DNA of 64,000 bases from Paragyromitra xinjiangensis (Eukaryota > Ascomycota > Pezizomycetes > Pezizales > Discinaceae). Of this stretch, positions 34,377 to 46,169 are shown piece by piece. Every line of letters starts with the position of its first letter. The stretch's first letter is position 1. Both the position numbers and the translations under genes were made by a program. The notes beneath the pieces are model-generated. The model did not search any database. It worked only from the letters and a program-made list of their open reading frames with translations, and was not told where the DNA came from. Where the stretch lies: positions 186,001 to 250,000 of the forward strand of contig JBCAMK010000022.1 of assembly GCA_038503065.1 (NCBI GenBank). The letters are read 5' to 3'.

Positions 34377-35423
34377 CTGATATGGGAGGGGGGGTAGCAG
34401 TGGAAGGGGAGTTGGATATAATGAGGCTCAATGAAGCTCTCCTCCTCTTTTCCACGGTCGCTCACTCGGCACTCTTTAAAACTAGAGGACTAAGAGATAA
34501 AAATAAAAATGAAAAAAGCTCCTGAAATGATAGACCTTGCCGTTGCAACTTAGGGAAGAGAGCGGGAGTCAACGGTTTAAACCGGAGAGGAGGAAAGAAG
34601 GCTTTGTACTGTGCTGTAATGTAACGGAGTGTGCCAACAACAGCGACGACACCAAAAGGGAAAAGAAAGAAAAAGAAGGGAAAAAGCAAGACAGCACCAA
34701 ACGAGATGGCACGTGTGGGTGATACTACATGTATCCGTCTATAGGGTGACGATGCATGTGGGGAAGAAAAGAAAAGTGCCCCGGAGAGTTCAGAAACCAG
34801 GCTTTCCCCCACGCCAAGCGACCAAAAGCTTACATCTCGGGTGGCTTTAGAGCTGATTTTGCGACGGGAGACGGTAAACGTGACCACTGCGCGCCTGCTT
34901 CTACCTACCAGATTCAAACTTGTTCCGGCAATCTGGAAGCTGGAAACTTCGCCTGTGCACATCGTCACACGATCTGTTGGAGGCAGTAAAGTATTCTCCG
35001 AAGCGAGTGATAGCCGCCGTATGGATCAACATTTGGATTTTGTATTTCAGCAGCAAGCAGATCTCCTTTCTCTGGAATTCATTTTTGTCGGATCACTTTT
35101 TTCGCGAAAGCTTATTTCTCGCTTGTGAGCTTGATTGTACGTGCAGAGGGGATGTCACTCTTCTAGCTATATGTAGGATACATGTATGTAAGCCTTTCGT
35201 TCTAATACGCCCGGCCCTGGAACCGCGGCAGATCAGCTGTTTCCGTGTCATCCCTCGAAATCAGGGTCACGTTTTGAGACAAACCTCAGCTTTGACACTC
35301 AACCTCTTTCTACCATCCCCCTCTCTACCAAGCCATCTTTCAGCTAGATCCAATCTATCCACAATTCATCCGTTCATCTTCAATTAATTCATCAAGTTTT
35401 TTACAGCTCATCTGGTTCCTCCA
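34377..35423. promoter_or_regulatory. Shared upstream region of two divergent genes
   Basis: 1047 bp lie between the start codons of the Zn2Cys6 factor (minus) and the SNF2/RING protein (plus). Both promoters and 5' leaders must lie here. Two TACATGTA palindromes occur at 34726 and 35179. The last ~120 bp before 35424 are pyrimidine-rich (TCTTTCTACC-like runs), as in many fungal leaders. The minus-strand frame at 34462-34968 has no recognisable domain and is not called. Confidence 0.5.
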
Positions 35424-38400
35424 ATGTCACGTCCACCTTACAACTACGGTGGCCCCTCTTCTAACCCCTACGCGTTTTCCCCTCCATCCTCCTCCTCCTC
35501 TCGTCCAACCCACCCTACCTCTTCCTCTGGCAAACGCAAAGCTCCTGCCTACATTGAAATCCCTTCAGATGATGGTGCGCCCAGCTCCTCAATCCCTACG
35601 TCAAAAAGAAAAAGGCCTTCCACCGGCCATACTGCAATTCCTGGCCCATCTACTCAGCTCGACCTCGACTACGAAGACGATGCCGGTGCACACGACGTCA
35701 TTGATCTTTCACAGGACGACGATAGAGAGTATGGCGAGGATTGGGAGCACTATGGCCATATCGATGGAAAAGTTGTTGGCGTACGATATTACAATGGAAT
35801 TGCCACGGTGGGTGAGCAGGTGTTGCTGAAACGAGAGCCAACCAATCAAGTATGTTTACCCCACATGCTTGTTTCTACTAGAGCCAATTCTTGATTATTA
35901 TACCCCTCTTCTCGACCCCAATCATATTTCTTAGCCAGGAGTAAACATCTGCATCTTACCTCATCACTCGATCCTATCTGTCACTCACACACATGGCTAA
36001 CAAATCCAGTACGACTCCAATGCTATCCGTGTCGACAATGTCTCCCACATCCAGATTGGTCACATCCCTAAGACTATCGCCGCCAAGCTCGCCCCTCTTA
36101 TTGACTCTGGCATGCTTCACCCTGAGGGTGTTGTTGCTGGCCGCGCTAGTGAATACGAGATGCCACTAACCCTCAACCTATACGGTTCCTCGAACCCAGC
36201 AATACGCGCACAAATCAAGGCTGCCATCAAAGCCCATAAATTGCCAATGCGCGCCTCTGAGGAGCAAAAACGTAAAGAGAAAGCTGAAAAAGATGCCGCA
36301 AAAGCAGTAGCAAAGGCACAGAAGAAGCGGAAAAAGATTAATATTGGAAAAGGTGGAGGCGCTCCGACAGGAAACGGTGACATAGAAATTGAGATCGACG
36401 AGAACGGCGAATTCGTTGGTAGTACTGCGCCGGGTACCCAGAGGCATGAAGAGCTGCCGGGACCAAGTTGGGAGCACCTCGTTGGTGAATCTCAGGCCTT
36501 TAACCCACGCGAAATTGGCGAGGTTGTACAGAAATTTGGAATGGCTGAAGAGGACCTTGCTGCGTACCCGTCTGCACGCCAACCTGATCGTCTTGCGACT
36601 GCCATGCTTCCGTATCAGCTTCAGGGTCTTGCGTGGCTCCTCCAAAAAGAGCATCCACAACCGCCAGTAACGAGCGAGGATATAGTACAACTGTGGAAGC
36701 GCGTGCCAGGGGCATATCAGAATGTTGCGACTATGTTTACGACCAAGACACCACCCGATCTCGCCTCTGGGGGAGTTTTAGCAGACGATATGGTTTGTCT
36801 CCTTTTCGAGTTTGTAAAGGTTATACTGACTCGGATATCCAGGGCCTCGGGAAAACGCTACAGATGATTGCATTGATGGTGACGGACCCGACTCTCGAAT
36901 CGGCACTAGTTCCGAAGCCGAGAGCAGTCGGGCATTGTACCGGGGGGACATTGATTGTGTGTCCTGTGAGCGTTATGTCTAACTGGACAGGACAGATCAA
37001 ACACCATGTGGGTGAGAGTATGCCGGCGAAAGTTTTGGTGTATCATGGCTCAGGGAGGGAGAGTAGTAGCTTGTCAGATTATGACGTGGTAGTTACTAGT
37101 TATGGTTTGTGGAAGTTGTTGGTGTGCTTGTCATGAGCAGCGTTACTAACTCTCACTCATAGGTACTCTGACAAGTGAATTTAATCCCAAAAAAAAGGGG
37201 TTAGCTGCGAAAGGGTATGTTTTTTTCTAACCTCTTTAATTACTTAAATGGCTCAATCATATATAGACTCCACTCGATCAAATGGCGTCGTGTAATCCTA
37301 GATGAAGCACACCAGATTCGCAATCCCAAAGCCAAATCTGCTCTTGCAGCTACCAACCTCACTGCAGAGTCCCGCTGGTGTCTCACGGGGACTCCAATTA
37401 TCAACACATTGAAGGATCTGTACTCTTTATTGAGATTCTTAAGATTTCCAGGAGGACTATCCGAATTCGACATCTTCAATAGGGTGTTGATTCGCCCACT
37501 GAATAAAGGATTACCAGAAGCCAACATGCGTCTGCAGGCTCTCATGGCAAGTGTATGCTTGCGGAGGACAAAGGATATGAAGTTCATTGATCTTAAGCTG
37601 CCAGAGTGTAAAGAGTTTGTACACAGGATCCCGTTCTACCCTGAGGAGCAGGAGAAGTATAATATCCTTGATGCGGAAGCAAAGGGGCTGTTGGATCGGT
37701 TCACGAAAGGGAAAGCAGGTGAAGGCGACAAGAAGGATGAGTATAGGTTTCTTCTGGAGATTCTCCTGCGGATGAGGCAAGTTTGCAACCATTGGTCGCT
37801 ATGCGGGGAGCGGATCGAGAGTTTGTTGAAGCTAGCCGGTCAGAGCAAAGTTGCCCTCAATGCAGAGAATCGGAGGGCGTTGCAGGATTTGTTGCAGATT
37901 GCGATTGATTCGCAAGAGGAGTGCTCTGTTTGTTTAGAGACGCTGCACAATCCGAGAATCACTATCTGCAAGCACGTTTTTGGATTGGAGTGTAAGTTTT
38001 TTCCCCTCTAGCAGGCGAGTTATGGTCGAGTGATAGTCCATGACGAATACTTACACCAAATAGGTATCGAGAAAGTCATCGAGATCCAACACAAATGCCC
38101 CATGTGCAGATGCGAACTCCAAGACGTACCTAGCAGTCTTGTTGAGCCCATGCTCATCGAAGAAGAAGAACCCAAGTCCCACACCACCATCGACTTACAA
38201 ACTAGCAGCAGCAAAATCGAAGCACTTCTCAAAATCCTTAAAGCCACTCGCGCCAAAGATGCCACCAACAAAACTGTCATTTTCTCCCAGTGGACATCCT
38301 ACCTTAACATCATTGAACCGCACCTCCTCGCCGCCGGCTTCAAATTCACTCGCATCGACGGCACAATGAACGTGCGGCGTCGCGATGAAGCTTTGCAGGC

Positions 38401-38737
38401 GCTTGAGTCTGACCCGGAATGCACTATCATGCTTGCTTCCCTCGCTGTTGCCTCTGTTGGGTTGAATCTTGTCGCAGCAAACCAAGTTATCCTTACTGAC
38501 AGCTGGTGGGCGCCGGCGATTGAAGACCAAGCGGTGGATCGCGTTCACCGTCTTGGTCAGAGGAGGGAGACAACGGTATTTAGGTTGGTGATAGAGGGAA
38601 GTATTGAAGAGCGGGTTCTGTTGATTCAGGAGAAGAAGAGGGGATTGGTGGCGACGGCGTTTCAAGAGAAGGGGGAGAGTAGGGGGAGGAGGGCGAAGGA
38701 GACGAGGATGGTGGATTTGCAGATGCTGTTGGCGTAG
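35424..38737 (+). CDS. HIRAN-SNF2-RING protein, Rad5/HLTF-like DNA translocase
   Basis: Six exons: 35424-35849, 36010-36792, 36843-37104, 37163-37214, 37267-37991 and 38064-38737, giving 973 residues. The introns are 160, 50, 58, 52 and 72 bp. Order of parts: disordered Ser/Pro/Lys N-terminus; HIRAN domain spanning the first intron (VVGVRYYNG, then LKREPTNQ|YDSNAIRVDN); SNF2 ATPase with motif I DDMGLGKT (~401-408), DEAH at 520-523 and LTGTP; RING inserted between the helicase lobes (C727-x2-C730, C742-K-H744, C750, KCPMC); helicase C lobe with FSQWTSYL, RIDGTM and DRVHRLGQ. In Rad5/HLTF this layout gives replication-fork reversal, with HIRAN binding 3' DNA ends and RING acting as ubiquitin ligase in template switching. 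The size and short N-terminus fit HLTF-like fungal members as well as Rad5 itself. The RING residue where C3HC4 fingers have their fifth ligand is Gly747. Confidence 0.93.
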
Positions 38738-39828
38738 GCTTTGGAATTCGTTTGTATTGAGTTTACTTTTAGTGTTTGGTTTTGGATGGTGATTCGTTCA
38801 GTAATCTTCTTTATCTGATCTGTCCCCTTGTTTAGGTATCCTAGATCGTCTACCAATCTCAATAACGCCTTCCTTTATTTCTTTTTTGTCATTTAGCGGG
38901 TGAAGGTTTAAACGTGTGGAGTATTATTTATGGGTAGTCTATCTGATTTCGATTTTTTAACTGTTAGTCATACATACCGTATACTAGGTCTACTTCGAAT
39001 TGACTTCGGAAGTACTACATTTTTGAAACTTGATCTCTTACTACGCAGAGACATAGGCAAATAAATGATGCGATGAGGTCATTCGAAGATAGGATGGTGC
39101 TGTTGGGTCGGGCTGTATAGTCATCCTTTATGACCTGATGATTAGACAATGTCCTAGAAACCCCAAGGGAAAAGCGCGGAATAACGCATCTTAACTAGTG
39201 TCTGATAAGCTATTACTAAATAAGTAGATTATTAATCATAAGCCACTACAAAAGCCGTAGGTTAGACCGTTGCTTTGATCATAGCCAATCACTCGGCATA
39301 ATATATATTTGACTGTTCTCCTTGTGGAGTAGAGATACCTGGGGTTGTTTTATGATAAGTTTATTTTTCCTCGTATTATTTTTAGAGGAGTGTGATGACT
39401 CTTACCTTATTAGCTCTAGAGGCTGTTCGCTCAGTAGGTTATGGGGGCAAATGCTAACGACTTAGAAGCAACCAAATCAAGACTCAGACGGAGAAAAATT
39501 ACAACAGCCGAAGTTACCCTAAAGACCCGAAATGGTAATTCATTCCTAGCTACTAATCTGTCTTTACTCTTGACCTACTATTCGTCTAATCTTTGACGCT
39601 GTATTGGAAAGCTATGGTGGCCCCGCATTTCAGCAACGTAAGGCATCCTGAGTCATGACATCCGTTAGTTAATAGTAAGTTATATAGCAGGATGAATTAA
39701 TGCTGGTGAGTGTTGTGAGCAGTATGTTTAAGCTGACTTGATGTTACTTAGGGCTAAGTGGGATGTTGTGACCTATTTAGCCGGTATTGGCGTGACTACA
39801 TGTTTCTAAGTTCTCATTTATTGTGTAG

Positions 39829-40260
39829 TGGATGCCTTCCCGTAAAAATCTGAACCGGGAAAGTGGGCTGTGACACCCCAGACAACCGATCTGACAACTT
39901 CATGATGCAGAGTCACGGCGGGCCGCGGGGGTGCCCCCCTTCCAGATATTTGAGGCTCTTCAGACCCCAGGAGGGAAATGATATGTCGTAGCAACCATAA
40001 ACCACACTAAAAGAGAGGCCGTTTATGCTAGCTGCGAACAGGTAACGGGAAAAGCTAGGTTTTTTCACAGGGCCATTCTGGCTTTGCATACTGGGGGCAT
40101 TTACCAATTCTCACGATGTTCCTATGGAAAAGCATTCACTAGTAACCGCTGAACTGGGTCCTGTTGGTAGTGATAGATCTAAAGTTCTGGTTTAAATTCT
40201 AGTTTTCGCCTGCCTAAACTACTCTAGACTTTACTCTGAATTTTTACGGGAAGGCATCCA
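39829..40260. mobile_element. Non-autonomous TIR element (MITE-like), ~432 bp
   Basis: Perfect 21-bp terminal inverted repeats at 39829-39849 (TGGATGCCTTCCCGT...) and 40240-40260. The interior shows no transposase frame. Flanks are GTGTAG on the left and GTATG on the right, so a target duplication is not obvious (perhaps GTA). Confidence 0.75.
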
Positions 40261-41595
40261 GTATGTTGTGTATCATGTGGCATCTTGGTTGGTGTCGGTT
40301 CTTGCTATTTGCTACCTCCGACGGTGGTTGTTTCCTGCGACTGCGCATCCGAAAGAAGTAAATAAATTTGTCAGGGGCTACATCTCACTCACCTGTAGGG
40401 ACGCATATAGCCCACCAGTTACTTCTCTTGTGTCAATCCCGATGTTGGGAGCTGTTGAACTGCCGAGTTCAACCACTAGCCGCAAAACTATCAGTAGAAG
40501 CGAAGATCAAGTCTACGCTAGATCACTAGATGACTATAGAGTATATTGACTGCTTGCTTTCCATCCCCTCGGGAAGCCACTTCAAATCAGCTTATCTAAT
40601 CTGGCCCCTCCAGGAAAAAATAAGTATTCGATCTGGAAACTTCCGAATGCCACTGGAGTGAGACTCAATGATGTAATTAATGGATGAGTCGAACTCCGCA
40701 AGATTGGTAACACGGAAGCACGGAAGGTAGAAAAGCCTTGAGCAAACGAGTAACGGTATTGGGAATGGGGCTTCAATCTTGGTGTGATTTTACCTCAGAT
40801 CGTGGGCTTTCCGGCCAGCCCTGCAAGAGAAAAAAGAAGAAAAAAGGGACCATATGAGGAACCGCGTGGGTCCGTGCGTATCCCTGTCGGATTCGCACAG
40901 GCAATAAAGCAAACAAAAAGCCACCCCACAAGCAACCCATCTGCAAACACTTTACCGCATAATTTTGGCACAGAGCAACATCAGCCCAGAGCCGCCAGCG
41001 TTACAAATCGGGTCTTTAAGTCTACGCAGTTTCCCGTTGAAGTACGAGTTTTTCCTCGGTTACAGCCCGCTGATAACAACGTTTTGTGTTTTGTATGAAC
41101 AAATACAAACGTTTGCCACTTATGGCCACTCGTTCGCTCATCGGCAGTCACCCTACAGACAACGGTTTGCTACTTGCAGCCGTTTGTTTGTCCGTCGGCT
41201 TTTACAATGATTTGCTTGTCTACTTCCTCACAACAGTTTGTTGGTTCGTTTGTTGGTTAGTCCGCTGCTCACAATTAACGCAGATTCATGGCCGTTTCCT
41301 TATCCGCCACTCCCAACGACATGCTACTCCATCAGAAACCACCACCTCCTCCTGCAAATCAAGCTAGCACATCCAAGAGGTAAAGATACCGTCTAGGAAT
41401 ACGTATGAGTTTTTGCTTGTATCTTCAGGAACATTATACAAAGCATTCTCGTTTCCATCGATGTTAGTCCCAGACTCCCAGCACTCTACAGCTAGTCAGA
41501 TACTACGGGGTAAGCTCGCTTGCATATTCAACTTATAGAAACTACTGGTACTACGCGCGGCCACCTCTGAGGACCTGTACTACCGTGTAATTCCA

Positions 41596-41735
41596 CAGGA
41601 AGAGACCGGTTCTTTCTGATTGCAGGCCTGATTCATGGTGTAAGCCACCCATACTATGCCGGATGATCGTAAGCGTGGGTGGCTTACACTACGAGTTACC
41701 TCTCCAGCTAGTAGAAAGGGCCGGTCTCTTCTGAA
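41596..41735. mobile_element. Foldback element, ~140 bp
   Basis: The left half (GAAGAGACCGG, TTTCT, ATGGTGTAAGCCACCCA) is mirrored by the right half (TGGGTGGCTTACACTA, AGAAA, CCGGTCTCTTC) around a centre near 41660. The whole element folds into one long imperfect hairpin. Confidence 0.75.
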
Positions 41736-43761
41736 ACTATATGGCAGGTATAAAACCATATGTGGAGATGCTAAGAACGAGGATACCAATGATTCCTGTG
41801 TTGCTGGTTTGGGGTTGGTGATGTCGTGTTGCGTCCTGGCTGCATTCTTGCTAAGTGGGATTGGATAGCAACAGCCAGCGTGAGATTTCGTGATCGTAGC
41901 AAAATAGACCACGGAAAAAAGGAACAAACCAAGCACCCCTGAGAATGATCTCGCTACTATACGGTTATCTAGCAAAGAGAGAGCAAGGTTCCCCCGAGCG
42001 GAGAAATAGACAGGGTGCTTGGCGGGCGGGCAGGATCTAGGAGGATAACGGCATTGCCTTGCATTCTATATCTTCGAACCTACCTTCTTACAGGGACTAA
42101 CATGAGGCCGTTACTAGACTCATCCACTGATTCCTCGATATCGGCCCCTAACTCTACTAGTGCCCAATATGTTACTCCAGCCTTTCTTAAGGTTATGAGA
42201 AATGTTATTTTCCAGACTAGAAATTTCAGAGCGTCCTCGCGGGTTAATGTATGGATAAAACTGATACATACTTATGAAGTAGGCCGAGGGCGTTAGACTT
42301 CGAGTAGGGTTATGTGCTTCGGCGCTAGTGTATAAGGGATCGGGGGCCTCGATATGTAAGTGAAACCATAGTTGAGTAAGAAAGCCCTAAATCTAGTCCG
42401 CCAGCCGCTAACTAGTTAACTGCCGTATAAACCTAGAGGTAGCTAACAGAAGCGGACTGGGCCGGAGGAGAATACTATTGGCCGAAGTAACCACTCCATT
42501 CTATTGCTCTGTTTCAACCTGATACCTATTCGCTGGCCTCAACACCCGCCTATCCAATAAGGATGCAATTTCTATCGTGAGGCCTCAGCCTAGCTTTCTG
42601 AGTCTTAATGGGAAAAGTGACGTAAGTGTCACTTGCGTGCATTTCGCATATCGTAGGTAGAGGATGAGGGAACCTCACCTAGACACAATCCCAGCATAAT
42701 TGGTGTCAGCTTGTTATAGCACAGCTAGTCTCAGTGTTGTTTAATCTAATCTTAGGGGGCTAACTACAGCACTGATTTGGCAGGTTTTATGGCATAACAG
42801 GCGGAGCTTGATAAGGAAATTACCTCCGGAATCCCTCCAAAGCATATCGGTTCGCAAAAATGATGTGATACAGCACATGATCATCTCGTGCTGAGAAGCA
42901 TCCCGCTGGCTGAAATCATAGCGGGATCTGTTGGGAACTTGAGAAATCGGGGTTGGTTTCTTTTTCATCACTCTACTATGGCCGTTTCTCTCGTGATAAA
43001 AAGTTCGGTGAGATTGTATGCTCGCTAAAAGATACATCGTTTTGCAGGCTGATCATATATTACGAGCTTCTTTAGGTCTAATAAAGGATTCCCTTACTAA
43101 TACTATGCCTTGAAACAGTTTTGCGAGAAGTTGCTAATTCTATAGATAGCAGGTCAAGGGGAGTCTGGAAAACATTGCTTCTCGCGGCAGCAACCTTGCA
43201 CTCCCAACACGCGCCTTCAACACTATAACACGCCAGAAGACAGCTTCGCGCACAAGCTCGCAACTTAGTCGAAAGTTCAATCGCCCTGACGGGTAATAAG
43301 AGTTGGTGCACGAGACAAGAGAACCGGTTGCAGTGCTTCTGGTTTCTGCCAAAAAGTAGGGCAACTTCAGACCGCTGACCTAAACCCAATGTCTGGGCAT
43401 GAGGTAGCATGATTTATTCTTTATAAAAAGGCTTACAAGGGTTAGGGAGCAACATCAATTTTCGCAAACTTTCAGGCCACAACACTAGTCCACCGCTTAG
43501 ACGTGGCCTTCCCCGCTAAAGAGCGAATTATTCCATCTAGACGCGGCCTCCACATTACTTTTATTCCCCTCTGGCAGGTCGAATTCCGGACATAACGCAC
43601 ACCACAGTGGTTTCGGGGATATTCGAACGCAATACTTCCCAACCCGGGGTTCTACGATGTTTTTCTCGTGCCCTTTCTATAACTCGCAAAGCAACGATAT
43701 CGACACAGGACCGCAAACTAGCGCAATCAACACAATTATAGCACGGTTACGTGGTATTGCG

Positions 43762-44567
43762 ATGTTTTGTCTACCATGTAGCTTTTGCTCACGGCGATCG
43801 GGTGGGCAATATGAGCCTCTTCTTTCGCCATCCGAAAGAGCAAGCGAAGTTCAAAGGAATGGTACCGAAAGTAAACAACCACGACCCGGAGGGATGATTT
43901 ATCAGGTGCACTATCCCCTAACCTGTCTCCACAACAACGTAACTAATTAGTGTAGTATCAAGCCACTATCCACACATTTGAGGAGTCGTCGCCTATAGAC
44001 AATGTCGCCGAAAGTTCTTCTGCAGCTGGGGCCAAAGTAATGCTTGAAACCCCTAAAACCACCTATAAAAAAATAGTCGACAATATCCATGTCTCCCCCA
44101 TAACTAGGGACAAGCAATTCATAAGCGGCAGTGTCAACCCTGTACTTTTGGATGACTCAGTCCCAAACGACGCTGCTAGAACTACCTCTCCACCTCAACA
44201 AAATAATATTAGCAGTGGAGAACAAGATGGAAGGGATTTATCATGGACAGATCTTATGGATTCTGTGGTTGGCACAGGTTTTCAGCCGATGGGGCTGGGT
44301 TCATTTTGCGAAAGCTATGCGTCTGAGATCTACGAAGGGTATGAACTGACACATGTAGAAGGCACACAGTATATTTGGCACCATGGTACCGACTCTACCA
44401 TCTGTTTGTGCAAAGAGGGTGTATTTTCTTTTGGGCTTGAATTCGAGTCTGGTTACTTGATATCGAGGACTATACGAGGAGCACTTCGGTATATGAAAAC
44501 CCCCGGTGTGGATCCCGAGGGGCCAGAGAGAGACTATGGGAGCGGCTATTTTGAACATTTATTCTAA
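43762..44567 (+). CDS. Hypothetical two-exon protein, 251 residues
   Basis: Exons 43762-43905 and 43956-44567, joined in phase 0 across a 50-bp intron (GTGCAC donor, AACTAAT branch-like word, GTAG acceptor). The second frame stays open exactly back to the acceptor, which supports the model. The N-terminus is MFCLPCSFCSRRSGGQYEPL: three Cys, basic residues, then YEPLL. This could be palmitoylated and membrane-tethered, which is inference. The middle is Ser/Thr/Pro/Gln-rich and probably disordered. The last ~110 residues look folded (LSWTDLMDSVVGTGF, YELTHVEGTQYIWHHG, LCKEGVFSFGLEFE). No known domain is recognised and no neighbour gives a functional clue. The donor is not the strongest form, so the join is likely but not certain. 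Confidence 0.6.
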
Positions 44568-45759
44568 TTAGGACCAAAGAACTAGGGTTAGGTTAGCTCC
44601 GTGTATATTATTTCTGACGTTTTCTCATAACAAAGTCGTGTCCTGCTATAGCGAACGAGTTTCAACCATCACTTTTGTTTTTCCCTGCCGAAACCTGCTA
44701 TAAGGTATAATTTACTCCAAAATCGGCTGTTCATTATAACAAGGCTTGGGTTCGCTGCGAAAATCCTGCTTCTTAATGAACTTTCTCGTAAAGGCGCTTC
44801 GAAGGGCAGAAAATATAATCATAATTGCTTCTGGATGTGCGACGGAGTTGAGGGCGACAAACCTTGCCCAGAATCGATGACAAGTTGAGAAAAACTGAAT
44901 CTTCGCACAACTAAAAGGAACTGGGAATTTTTTTTTCGACCCCACTTCTTGAATAATTCGTCATACCCTTAGCTTCGTCACACCTAGGAGCGACTTGAGG
45001 GGCTTTGGGCGATTGGCTGGTTAACGCAACTTGCATTTCTGGATACTCTTAGTCGGTCCCAAGTGCATGAGTTTCGTTATTGGAAGGGGGAGGAGGGATG
45101 TAGCTCCTAGTTAGATTTTATCGGTCTAAAAAAAGTATATTTGTTTGCGGGGGGCTACACTTGAATTTGGTGCCCTGAGGCACATCAGGCAAGCTGCGCA
45201 TAGTGTGCGGGAAGGATAGAGTAGACATCGTCTCTGCACCAAGACTTGATGGGCCGTGGGCCGTAGGGGGAAGAGGGTATCAAACTGAGGGGAACTACTA
45301 GGGTTATGTATGAGCTGGGTAATATTTTTAGTGCAGGCCCTATTGTAAATGAGCCTCAGCTGCCTAGCTCGCAGAGATACTCTGGCAGGAACCCAGGTGG
45401 CCTTTCTTCAAATATTCAGGGCAGTGTTGAAGTATGGAGTTAATTCTGATTCATTTCTCACTGCTGGGTCAGATACCTCCCAAGCTCCAAGCGGTATTGC
45501 GGGGAAACATAAGAGGCTCAAGCAATGTGGCCTGGGTAAGGATTTTTCACCGATCGACGTTTCCTTCAAATACCTGCACCTGAATCAACTCGGCATGCCA
45601 GTTCATTTTCCAATAGGTTTTATCGTCGCTCAAGAGGCTGAAACCAAGATATCTCCCTAAATTCCCCAGTAGTCGAGCTTTGGGGGTGCCAGGACTTTTC
45701 TGACGGGACTGTACAGGCTTCGACCGAGATAGTGCCATGCGATAAGTCGATTTTGTTGT

Positions 45760-45845
45760 AGTTGAGCCTCAACACCATTAGGTCAACCAAGACATAGTTC
45801 TCCTGCTGCTGCCCCAGCCCAGGCGTGTTCCTTCTTGTTGGGATG
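45760..45845. repeat. Dispersed repeat related to 14170-14252
   Basis: Shares the ordered words GTTGAGCCT/TGAACCT, CAACAC, TTCTCCTGCTG and CAGxCCAG with 14170-14252. Diverged, with no partner arm seen here. Confidence 0.5.
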
Positions 45846-46008
45846 TCTGACACCTTTCCGGCATGACATAGGTATCATGCGAGGTAGGTATTATCGTACA
45901 CAGTATAACTATATAGGTGCACTACTTTAGAGTGCAATTGGCGACTGAGCAGTAGGTTTCTGCATGCAGCCTAGATGCGGCTGATAATACCATCCCACCC
46001 CAGGAGTT

Positions 46009-46169
46009 CCGAACGGGGCCGGGCGACAGGAATTGATTTTAGATTAGTCGCAGACATCTTGGGGCTCAATTACGACCAGTAAATGAAAGGTGAATTTACT
46101 GGTTATAATTGAGCCCCAATAGGTCTTTGACAAATCTAAAACTAATTCCTGTCACCTGGCCCCGTTCGG
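46009..46169. mobile_element. Foldback/MITE element, 161 bp with ~75-bp arms
   Basis: Begins CCGAACGGGGCC and ends GGCCCCGTTCGG. The arms pair over almost the full length, including GACAGGAATT / AATTCCTGTC, TTGGGGCTCAATTA / TAATTGAGCCCCAA and ACCAGTAAAT / ATTTACTGGT. Only ~9 bp are unpaired at the centre (46089-46097). Too short to encode anything. No clear target duplication is seen. Confidence 0.85.

Larger units (their letters stand above)
38738..43761. other. 5-kb intergenic stretch with TIR and foldback elements
   Basis: No gene is supported. Contains a TIR element (39829-40260) and a foldback (41596-41735). Around 41090-41280 there are repeated CGTTTG/TTTGTTGG words. Open frames here are short, have no domains, and several lie inside the inverted repeats. 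Confidence 0.55.

Noticed and set aside
34462..34968. 168-residue minus-strand frame upstream of the Zn2Cys6 gene
   Set aside because: Lies in the shared upstream region, has no domain, and is composed of Ser/Phe/Leu-rich sequence as expected of CT-rich DNA.
45349..45660. 103-residue plus-strand frame
   Set aside because: No domain or promoter-like features. Neighbouring DNA is repeat-derived.
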